Assembly: GCF_021155775.2 (NCBI RefSeq)
Contig: NC_060232.1
Span: forward strand, 29,457,922 to 29,521,921
Reading direction: 5' to 3'
From: Neodiprion pinetum
Lineage: Eukaryota; Arthropoda; Insecta; Hymenoptera; Diprionidae
DNA: 64,000 nt
In this document: positions 24,801 through 36,775 of the stretch, in pieces
Layout: each line of letters begins with the position of its first letter
Position numbering within the stretch: position 1 is the first letter of the stretch
Translations under genes and position numbers: made by a program
Notes under the pieces: generated by a model
The model's database searches: none
Seen by the model: the letters and a program-made list of their open reading frames with translations, nothing else
Told to the model about the DNA's origin: nothing

Positions 24801-27800
24801 GCGTAAATCGCGTTTTGACAGAAGAGATAGCGGCAAGCTTTGAGGAGAAAATAGTTTTTATCGCACGTGGTTCATACGTTCCGTGATCTACGTAACAACG
24901 AAATTGCATCACTTGTGCTACTTGTACCGAATTCCTAATGACCCGGTGAAAATTTACATCTATTTTCTTTTCTTTTCTTTTTTTGACGCTGTTTTTCTTC
25001 TCTTGTCATCCGATTACCGCGACAGCTGACAACGGAGAAAAGTTCAACCAATTATGTGTATCCAGCAGAATTTTCGCATCCAATTTCCACAACGGAACAG
25101 ATATCGAGGATGTCGCCGAAACCTCGCTATATTCTCTAGCGTCCGATCGTAGGTACGTGACGTCATCGTTGCGCAACTATTTGTCATTTGGCAAACGTGG
25201 AGTCCTATACTGGAGCTTGGCGTCACCTGTGTCAAGTTATTGGAGAAATCGCGTCATCGTCGACGCGCCCAGATTTTTGCATTTTTATTTTATCGCCACC
25301 GGTTTGAGGTGTAATTATTATCGGCGCGCATACGCATCGCTCTTGTCATTCGCCTTAGGGTATGATATTGTTTTTTTCTTTTTATTTTTTTATTTTCTCT
25401 CCCTCGTATTCAATAACGCCTCGTTGTAGCGATTATTTTCAGCGATGACAATGTCGTACATTCTTGTGCAACGCTCCTGATTCATGGCACGACTTATCGA
25501 CGTTGTGACATTTGTTATTCATTTTCTAATTTGTAATTCGTATGCGTGCATGCTTGTGAAACATCGTAATCGTACGATTTAAGGTTCTATCGAGGGAAAA
25601 TCCTGTCCCTTTTTCTCACACTGATCACCACGGCTCGGTGAAATCCGTTCGAGCGTTAAGTAATTTCAATTATGAATATCCCCGCTCGTAAAACTCGTAA
25701 TCTCCTTCAATTACGGTTATACTTTTTTCTCCAATCAACCGGACAGCGAGTGGTAGTGGTTAATTAATTTACGAGTCTCCCTTATCTACGCCAACGCTGC
25801 AGCTTACAACGACTAATTATAACTAACTGGTTTTTCGTCTCACTCGTATTACATATCTGTGAGTATTTAATCATGTTTCACCCCCTCGCCCCCGACCCTT
25901 TTTCCCCCCTGAGCCTGCAAATTGATTTAATATCAATTATATTTATTCCTTATTGTCGTATTATGCGTGATATTGAATCACGAATCGTTAGTATAATAAT
26001 TATCATGCTGTATTACGTGTAAACCTTCGAGCGTGACGTGATCCGTTCTAACTATATAACTATGGATCTACGCTTCGCGGTAATTCACCTTCAGTGATTT
26101 TCTTCTACAAGGATAGGTCAACGCTATAAATAAACTTAACAATTTCTTGCGATTTTGCATTTCGTATTATAGTTTTTCCTATTTCGCAATCGCAATGTAA
26201 ACATGTTGTCATCCGTGGCGTGATACTGCAGATTTATATGTAAATGTATGTATTCTTGGAAATTAGATGACAGTTGAACGTTGATATCGTCGGAGTTTAT
26301 TTTTTAAAACAATTACTGGTTATTCGATCATGTTTATTTGAATCTTATCCTGCAGCTAGTTTTCCCGTACGGACAGAAATGTCATTGACCCTCATGCCGC
26401 AATACTTAATTGTTGGTTGGATACACTCATTATCGATCACTTGTTGGTCAATTTTTACTTTGACAATTCAATTACGTACGCGTTATTAGCCGCTCGATGA
26501 CCCCGCGTAACAAAGTGTTTTCATGTCGTAATTCTTACCGTTCAGAGTTCACAATTCACAGTGATATAATTACAATTCGCAAAAGTTACCAATCTCTGAG
26601 TTTTATCAGTAGATAAATTGACCTATCCGCGTGTTCGAAAAAAAGAGCAGACAATCGTATCTTTGATCTAGGCACGAGGATGAAAGTGTAAAACTGACTT
26701 TCGAGTATGTGTAACAAAGATTGTAGTTTTTCACTTCCATTTATTGACCGTGTCAAACATTTTTTTTCTTCAAAACTTGGAAGTGAAACCTTGTAACAAT
26801 CGAACGAAAATAGAGACACTACTGCAGCGGTACTTTCGACCAGTGCTGTACGATTTAGCCGGCCAAGACCGTTAACTTTGCTAATTAGCTAAAAGTTAGC
26901 TGGCTTTAGTAATTAACCGGCCAAAATAGTTGACTGGTTAACCGGCTAAGCCGGCCAAAAATAACTAAACAGCTAATTTTAACCGGTCAAACCTAAAAAT
27001 GCAGAAAATCAACGAGCAAACGAATTTTCCATCTTTTGAATTCGAACTTCTGACTAAAATACCGCATAAATAGACGTTTGTCACTTACGATTAGACAAGT
27101 TTTTGAGCGAATGCAATTTTAATATTACCGATTAATGTAATAACCGTAGTTGGGAAACAACACGTATTAAATTATTCGAAAATTTGCGGAGCTTTTTGAG
27201 TTACTTTGAAAAGTTAACCCAAACAAGTATGTCACGATTTGACGGACGTTCATTTTTATTCTTAGCTCAGCTGATTAGTATTGATTGATCAACTTTTTAG
27301 GCAGTTTGAACAATTGGATGACCATAATTCTGCAAAGTGAATATAATAAAACTTATTTCAGTCGCAAGTTCGAAACTGAAAGATGAAAAATTCATTTGCC
27401 TGTTGATTTTGTACATTCTCAGGTTTAACCGGCTAACTATTTTGACCGGCTAATTGTTTTAGCCAGCTAACTTTCAGCTAATTAGCCCAGTTAACTGTCT
27501 TGACAGGCTAAGCCGGATAAATCGTACAGCGCTACTTTCGACTCTAAAAGATTTTCGACTATTTCGGTCTCACCCAGAGCCTGAGGCTTACATGTGTCGC
27601 GAAGAATAAGAAGTTGAACAAGAACTGACATACAGCATCAACCTTGGCCGAATGTTAAACGGGATAGACCTGCAGTGTAGCACGCTTCATTTCATAATAC
27701 CTACCGCACGTAATACGCGAGCGTGACTCAGAGATCGGAGGGAAAATGCAAAGGAATGGATTCTTGGGTTCCCACATCTTCTCTCCGTAAGTACGCATGT

Positions 27801-30800
27801 TAGAATAAGCGGCGTAACGTAACGGCTCGAAGACAGTCTCGAGTTCTTACGAGACCGGAGCCAGCAGCCAGAATCATCATCCAAACGTTCTAACGTTCCT
27901 TCAAGTAAGGTAGCGAAATCCGAAAATTAAAATATTGAGAAATACCTTGAACCACCAATGTTTTTACTGAGTTACGATGGTGAAATTGAAGTGCATTTTT
28001 CTATTTCCAAAAAGTTTAAACACGTTTTGTTGTCAGCTCTGGCTGGTAGCTTCAGCTTCATCGAGTTCTTGGGTGGTCCGAGCCGCTCCGAGCAAGTGGA
28101 AGGGTTATTTTTCATAACGCGGTATACGCGAGGTCTCATCCCGTTGTCCTTGACGGCGCTGAGAGTATATAATAGGTGAAATTCAGAAATGTATCGTGAA
28201 ATGTTTACCGCGGGTATAAGGTGGATGGAAGAAAATCTTTTCCGACCTCAAAGAAAAGAGCTTCGAGATCGGCTCCGGCAGTTTACATTGAAACGAGCGA
28301 TTTCTCACTCTCGCAATTTGATATCCAACAGCATTCGCTGGTTATTAAAAGAATATTTCAAACGGTCGCTGACCCTTCACCGTCGAGTGACTTGTACTAG
28401 ACGTATATTCACGGGGTGATCGTAAATCTGTAAAAATCTGTAATCAGTCCGCATTACGGTTACTGCAGGAATCCACGTATATATGTATAACACCGCGCGC
28501 TCGTATCTCAATTTTTATTGTTCATCGTCAGTTTATTTCCCTGTCGTCATTCGTCTCTTCTGTCGCCTTTCACGCTACTCCTGTTATTGACGCAACGTTT
28601 CCAGAGAAAATGTCGCCGTCGTATAGTTTGCGCGCAGAAATAAGGTTTACGCGATGTGGATACCGCCTTCCGCTCGCTCATACATCACCCTGGTGATGTC
28701 ATTCGTTCGGTTTTAGCAGTCATGGAACTTCAATTTCAATTCCCCAATATATTTCTCGGAAATATCTCGTTTGATCTCTTATCTTGGCAGTTCAGCGGAT
28801 TCGTACGCACCAAAAATACTCGAGACGCTGCAATACTCTTCGATGATTATAAATGTTTTACGATTGAATCGTCGAGCCATGTGGACCGTCGATTGCTTTG
28901 GGTTGCCTGAATGAAATGCCTGTATCTTCAGAAGCAGGAAGGCTATTCAGCCAGGGTTGCAAATGATTTGTTATTAATCACACTTGCCACGGACTGTAAT
29001 TACGTCAAATAGAACAAATGATTATGCACGGGAAGAGAGAAGGCCTGATTGATGCTCGTCAATCGACCACCGGCACACTCTTGGCTATTGAAACATTCGT
29101 GAGACTGCGGTTTGTTTGATGCATCTTCTGGTATTTCTTTACTACCGCCATTAATTCATACTCCGCTATACGTTATAATCAAATTTATTTTACCAATGTT
29201 TGAAAATCCTCATCGTTTCAAGCTCCATTTCTAGAAATGACGATTTTAGGTCAACCGGTCAAACGGCGTGCCAGTGCATATTCTAAGGTTTAACTGTTCG
29301 TAGTTATTTGCGTAATCTGACGACCGACGGCAAGTCGTAATACATGCAACGTAAAGTCGGAGACCAGCGCTTCTGCATCGCGCGTGCCTTGACTTCGGAA
29401 TTGCCTGTGCATACGCGTTGTGTGCCAGCGTGAAATACTCGAGTTTAAATTCGCCACGCCCGTTTCCATACTCCACGCTCCAACTTCCACGACACGCATT
29501 TCGTTCGTGGCGCATCTTCGCTCGATAACGCTGCATTTCGGCCAGAATATTCCTGGATGATCGAGTAGCTCGTGCCATTACAAGCCTTCAAAAGACTCGC
29601 GGCGGTGCACGCGGTAAACGACGTTGAACAGAGCGGAGCAAATCACTCGGTCAAGACGTCAGGATTAATTAAACGAATATGAATTCATACGGTGGAATGT
29701 GCCCCTTGCATTCGTCCGGTCACTCTCTCAATCTCTCAATCTCTCAATTTCTCAATCTGTCGCGATAATAATCGATCCGTGCTCTTGTCGCGTATACGTC
29801 TCGGTTAGATCGATTGCTCGGAATCAGAGGCAGTCTTCGTTCGTAATTGAACGCAGTTTGCGCGATGACAGCGATCAATTTTCAACTGCGTTTCGTCGTC
29901 GTAAAGGACAAAGGGGTCTTTGGCTCAGAGCCTCTAGGTTTCCGACTTTGGCTCGTTCCTTTATTGCGGTACCTTGGGATCAGCTAAATCGGTTAGTCCC
30001 TCTTCACTCATGCGGTTGTCCACACGTCAAGAGTCGCCGTGGGTTAATATTGTCATCCGAGTTATGTATATGGAAATTTGAAATTTACTACCACGGGTTG
30101 TTGTTGCTTTCTGCGTTGCGTTGAACCGCAACTCCGAATGAACGATATGTGCTTTTGCTGTCAGAGAGAACGAAAACCTTCCAAGACATCCTGCCAGGCT
30201 AATTTTATTCAACGACTCCACCGCAGTCTTTCAGTTTTGTGAAACTGTACAGTTTTCTCTTCTACTCGAGATTTGTTTGCCTCGCTGATTCATCTCGTTC
30301 GCCTTGCAGCCGTCAGAGCTTGCATTTTTAACTCGTGACAGGCTTGAGACTGTTCCTCGATACCGTTGCGGAGATTAGCCGCTGAAACTTGTTTCGAAAC
30401 AGCGGTGAAATTTTTACTTTTTTAACAAATTTGCATTCTTACCGCATGCAAGTAAAACCGAATGAATTTTGAATCGACAAGCTTAGGCATTGTTCGCGTA
30501 AGTTTTAAAAAATTAACACTTGATTCGCGACGAGTCTGTCAAGGTGGCTAATTGAAAGTAATTTGCGAAATTTTAGAATGACTTTCAAGGAGTTGACTTT
30601 GCAAAATACGAGTATATTCTATTTATCATGGTTTATTAATTGGAGCCATTCCTAAAGGTGCGAAGTAACGATTTTTCCTACACATAAATCGTTACAGTAA
30701 CGTTATTAACTTCATCCTCATAATTATTACTGGGCTTCCTTAAACGCGTCATGGTCTTAAACCGATCTTCGAATTAATCGTACAATTATACAATTCGGGT

Positions 30801-33800
30801 CGCGGTTAAGAAGTCTATAGGCGATAATCGATCTTCTGTAATTTATCTCTTTCCTGTGTGCGGTTATTTGTTATAAATTCAGAACACGAATTATGCAGTT
30901 GCGAAAGTTCATTTCGGTTCGTTTTTCTGAAAAACGATAAAACAGGAATTTTTTACTCATTTTTGACTCATCATGACATTTGATTTAACGTATAGAATAA
31001 ATAATAATTTTTTCACCTGTCTTGGTTTCTGGAAGTCAGGACACGTCTTTCAGAGCAAGTTGTAGGAGGAAGATTTGTTATTGCTTCAGTTTTATCGCTT
31101 ACGAATGTAGTAACCGAGTGATTCGGGTCGAGGGCAATAAAAATTTGTTACCGGTCGGTTTCACATAGCTGATGCGAATTAATATGTTACACCCGACTAT
31201 ACTTTTGATACCGTAATTAGCTTGGCTTTGAACATCGTTATTCAATCAGCACGTTCGCAAATGTTCTAACGCGTATAATCTCACCTTATGTATACGCTAA
31301 TCACGTTTGGGTTCGTCCATTGTGAAATACGCAGGTTAAATTTAAAGCTTGTAGTAAAAATACGTAGACTCTATCATGATACGTAAACGTTACACGGAAT
31401 CTTGAAGAACATCCTGCGCGCCTTAATAGTGAAATAAATTTTCGCTCATTTTTCAAAACCGTTATTGTTTCTGAGAAAAATTTAGCTTATCCCGAGCCAC
31501 ATCGTATATCGTTGTATATTACGACCTGCCAAACTCGTGCGAAGCACGTGGATCAAATTATCTAATTATCCGTATAACTAATTATACATATATTGCGTGT
31601 ATACCGACAGAGTGGGAGGTATTATCGTAACCGATTTTACGAGTTTCCGCCCGTAAATGTTTACGCCGATCAAAATACATCAAAGCCGTTCGCCTCAAGG
31701 CTTTTTGAAAAACCATTCACCGCTACCCAACTCGTAAAATAAGTTGGCAGAGATAGGTTTTTTGGGTCTCATACCGTTTTTTCCCTATCAAAAGAAGTGC
31801 GGGTACATATCCGAGAACTTCCTCTGTACACCAATTTTCTTTCCCAGTTTTGCGGTTCCATTTGATATCGGGTTTACAATGTCGTGTCGATGAAATCACA
31901 GATTGAAACAAGTATATTCGGAATCACGCTTCGTTGGATACAATTTTTACAGACGCTTTAATTGTCCGCATACGTGCGTACAGTATCGTCTGCGTTGTAG
32001 ACGGTTGTTTGAATCGAAAAAACAGCGAGGTTGTCTAACTGGCTGGAGGAATTGCTTTAAAAGCTATTTATTCTGGAATAGTCGGCTTTAAATGAAAATT
32101 CATTCAACAGACATGACTCACTATGGTTGAGAGATGCCACGGAAGCTCAGACCACCTCATCGAGCCGCTATAATTAGCTATTCCTCAGCTCGCAGTGAAT
32201 CGCTTATGCTCGTAAGATATTGATTTTTAACTGTTGAATTTACGATCGTTTAACAGGGGCGTCATAAAACGTGGGACAATACACTGTTTAAAAAATTATC
32301 CACGGCTTCCTGCAGAGGAATTCGCCGTTCTCGACTTACTCCATCATTGACATTACGTGAGGTACTCACTCGATAATTTAAAAACAGGCCGTGTTCCGGC
32401 GGTGTTGTACGTTAAATCGCATCTTCGTGCCGTTACCGGTTACGAATTTTTTGGTGGCGAATTATTTAAAGTAAAGATATCAAACTTTGACTAAACATCC
32501 GAAGGACAAAATGCCGGAAGAGCGTAATTCCGACAAGGCAAAGTTCCGAACGTGCGAAAATGAGAAAATTTAAAAATCTGTAACATCGAAATTCCGAATG
32601 ATCTATCATTTTCAGTTCCGCGAATTTCTGGTTCGGCGAAATTTCACCACTTTGATCTTTCTGTGTTTTGAATCATCGATCTTTTTATCGTAGGAATTAT
32701 GGTCCTTCAGATTTTCGGTTTTTCTGATTCCTTACAACCACTCTTTGAGTAAACTACGCTGTGTGAGTAGATTTTAATTTTCGGAATTTTACCGTATCGA
32801 GACTTTGTTTTTCGGAACTTTGCTCTATCGTAATTCGAATTTTCGGAATCTTGCATTTCGGAACTTTGAGCCGTCGGATTTCCGACTATTCGAAACATTG
32901 TTGTTTTGTAAAATTTTTGATTTCTTTTTCATTTCGTTACTTCAAGTTTCACCACCACATAATTCGGAATTAGACGGTTTCGTAACTTTTTAAATTCGGA
33001 ACTTCAACCCCGCCCCGCAGTCTACAATTTCAACGGCAAGACAGAGTACCGATATTATACGTTCGTTCCGTAGAATTGGTTCCATACTTGTTGATCGGAG
33101 GGAATGAAAACGGTATGGTATGTCTGAAATTTCGACGTTCTGTTTTCAGGTGGAGTCTGTCAACCTCGCTCTGCATCTGTTGGACGGATCGCAAATCAGA
33201 GGCAACACTTTGTCGGTCCAGAGAGCAAAGTTTCAAATGAAGGGAAAGTACGACCCGGGGCTTAAACCTAAGCGAAAGAAGAGGGACAAAGAACGGGCGA
33301 AGAAGATTCACGAAAAGTAAGTCGGACTATCTGACTTATTGCCTTATGTAATACGATCCCAAAAAAGCTTTCATCTCTTTGTTTTTACAAGCCTCCGCGG
33401 CGCTTCGTTCGTATCCAAGCCTTTTGTTGTGTCATTCTCAATGGGATAAAGGAACGAATTGTTGAACCGGGTGTCGATCTCTTTCAAAGAAAGTGAATAT
33501 ATAGCCACCATTTGCATATATTTTTCAACGTCTGGTAGTCGTGATTCCGACTAGGCAGACAGTTTGGCGCACCCAGAGAGACAAGTTGCAGTTACCAGCG
33601 CCAGCAGCTGTGCCCTCATGCCGATTGTTTATTACTGATAATTTTACACTCCGCACTGTGCGCTGCTTCCACTGCCACTGCAACTGCTACCGACGCTGTT
33701 CCAGATACTTTGCATTTATCCACGAGTCGTATAAACTCGATTTCCGCCTCTGCGAGCAAAAATAGTGCCCGCTTTTCAATTGGACGCATCTTTTTTTCCA

Positions 33801-36738
33801 TTCCTGCATATCGCACTGCGATGAGAAAAAGATCCTACAAAAGAATATTCTCATTCAAATATTATACCGCGCGTACGTGTAAATGAATTTAAAATTGTAT
33901 TCGGCTGTCTTCCGATGCCGATGATTATACCTGGGCTGATCCGAAATCAAAACCGCGGGAGTCTTATACAAGGGGTATGTTTGTATTTTGCCTGAGAGAG
34001 TTATGCGGAGAACGCATATATCTTGAAACTTTGCCAAAAAGAAAACTAAGGTGCGAGGCGGTTTTACAGCCTTTGTCCGTCGCACCGACAGTTCTTCTAC
34101 TTCTCGAAATTAGCATAGTTTGAGAATTCGAATCTCACAGTTTTACGGCTAGCCTCTTAGTCCTTGGTTGGTCAACCCGGCTGTACATATATGTAATATA
34201 TATATATATTGTACGTATACCTGTACCTTGAATATTTATCGTTGTTCGTCACCCTCGACTCTACTCTGGCCACGTAAGGTTTATACCGTCTAGTCTGCAA
34301 TTAATAGATCGTGTGTGTGAGCTGGTGTCAATCAGGAACAAGACTAACAATAATAAAGTCCCTTTCGGAGAAGACCTTGAATTCTGCAAAACCAGTCGGA
34401 TCTCGAATATAGACGAAAAGTTTTTTCGACTAATCGCGGCGAATACATTTCGCTGCAAATTTACGGCAATCGATATTTCGAGTTATTGCAAAATACTTGT
34501 GCAGTTATATTTCTGAAGCGTCCTTTTTTCAACAGTGTCGTTAATCTCAACGTTTATCTGTACGACTATTCGGGAATCTCGCGATCCTTCGTCCTAGCTT
34601 TTTTTCTATTGCTGGATTCTCGACATGCTGGCTCGTTTCATTCCTTTCGGACACTGGATGATTTTCTTTGTAAGTAAATTAGTTGGGGAATTTTCACTCC
34701 AAACATCGCGGTAAGATTATAGGCTATATCTGAAGAAAACCGTTTTCTAACCGTTTAAATTATTTCGGGCCCTTGAACAACGGTTGCTCCGTTTGTCTCG
34801 TCGTCGGTTGTGTGCACCGAGTGCCGGTGGTGAGAAATCAGAGTATCGAGGTACGCGATCCTTGGTTGGTGAAAAAATTGTAGAATTCCGGTTGGTCGCC
34901 TCTTTCGCCGAAGTATACAAGACCGTGGAGAAGAGGAGAGTCGAACGCAGCCAGACTGTCTGTGCCGGGCCTTCGTTATTTCTCGGCTATGTACTTTTTC
35001 CGTCGCATCGGTCGGTAATGCGAGAATCTCGTCGTCCTCTGATTCATGAACTACGACTGGGTTCGACGCCCGACTAAAACCGGTTGCACGATGCCTGAAT
35101 TACGCGTACTTTCAAAGTTATATCGCACAATCTTGAGACTTGTAATCCATGATTTTTATCGGGAACACTTACTGCGGCTGACGGTAAATTCAAGTCGGGA
35201 CTGATAATCGAGAGAGATCTTTATCTCTGTACTGACAATGATACGGTAATTTACATTTGGCCGTTTATGTGAAACTATGTATCGTCGGATCGTTAATTTT
35301 ATTCCCAATCAAATAGAAATTACATGCCGTTACGGTGGTAGAAAATGTAATACATACATTGGAGTGTATCGGAAAAAAATAATTGACGGTTTTCCACTGT
35401 GGCACCTCCTAAAAAGTTTGTGCGGGTTAAAAGAAAAATCTTGTGCAAAGATGAGCGTTCTACGTTGTATGAAAGATCGCGCTAATTAGATGTTTCACTT
35501 TTTGTTCACATTTCTTTAAATCTGTGAAGAAACACGATGTAGCAATTCAATTATCATTCGTTTCCTGACCTATACCTTCACCCCAAAGATCACGATCCAT
35601 AACACAACGATATACCAATCGGGAATCTTATCCTCCGATATTAATTAATTAAAAGTTGACGTTGAATTACAATCATATCGTGAGATTGAATTAATATGAA
35701 AAATGTCGTCAGATAGACTTCTCAAATATCAACTGGAGACTTGATATTACAAGTGTGGGTCTTCTTTGTGACGCAAATTGATGACATGATTGATATAAGC
35801 AATAAAAACGACTCTATTCACGAAACATGATAAATTTAAAAGAATTTATTCAAAGTGAAACATCGACTCAACGCGATCTTCCACATAACGTAGAACGCTC
35901 ATCTTTCGACAGAATCTTTTTTTTAATCTAATCAAACGTTTTAAGAGATGCCACGGTGGAAAATCGGAAACTATTCTTTCCTGAAACACCCTCGTGTACA
36001 TTAACTTTCATTTAGTTCTCTGCATTTTTTTTCTCCCTCAAATTTTCAGTCAGCTTATTCTACTCTTCGTAGGATTCCTATCACCTTGTACGTTTCGAGT
36101 TCGGGCGATCTTTGTTGTTTTATTGTTGTCAGCGAAATGCGAGCCGAATGCGGTTGACCCCGAGTTCCCACACAATGCAGGAGCAAGAGTGATCCAAGAC
36201 GTTGATTAGACGTCCTATATGAATGAATTTCGCCACTCATGCAGCAGACGTGAAATCTGGGTAGGGTATTTTTTTTTTCTCGCTCTTGAGCCTGAATGAG
36301 GTACGTATGCGTCAATGCGTCGGGATCTTGCAGCTGGTCCAAGAAATCAGTTTATTTTTGAACCATAATCGTCGCTGCAACGACTTGTGTTTGATTACAT
36401 ATGTGTATATTTATAGTGTATCTATTTGTGCATTGATTCGAAAGGTTCGAAACGAATCAGCGAGGTTTGTAATATCCGTTTCGTAATCGGTAATCGTTGC
36501 ATCATTTTTTCTCTCACTCCCGTTTCTGTGCCTTCTCTTTTTTTCTTCCTCTTCGGTTAGATCGCGCTAGCACAGTATTTCGCACGTAGCTAATTTTATA
36601 GGCAGAGCCCAAACAAACAGTATCTTATTGTGATATATCTCATATCATGCATGTGTAATGTGTATTTTGCAAAATGCATTCCTATCTATACAGAACCCGC
36701 TGTAATCATTCAGTTAGTTAATACGAAGTTTGCAATCG

Positions 36739-36775
<37 letters not shown>

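Larger units (their letters stand above)
10759..33149 (+). other. HTATSF1 intron 3, 22.4 kb
   Basis: A giant intron hosting the antisense lectin gene (11830-13682), a MULE-like element (26841-27533), two copies of a dispersed repeat (about 15335-15510 and 30560-30735), a degenerate TTCGGAA-rich tract (about 32500-33020), and TA and A microsatellites. No other recognisable exon or RNA gene was found. ORFs such as 24983-25429 (148 codons) and 29699-30124 (141 codons) lack recognisable domains. Confidence 0.75.

Noticed and set aside
24983..25429. 148-codon plus-strand ORF in the large intron
   Set aside because: No domain, signal or splice context. The hydrophobic C-terminus comes from a T-rich tract.
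29699..30124. 141-codon plus-strand ORF
   Set aside because: The N-terminus is built on the CTCTCAAT tandem repeat and the rest has no recognisable homology.
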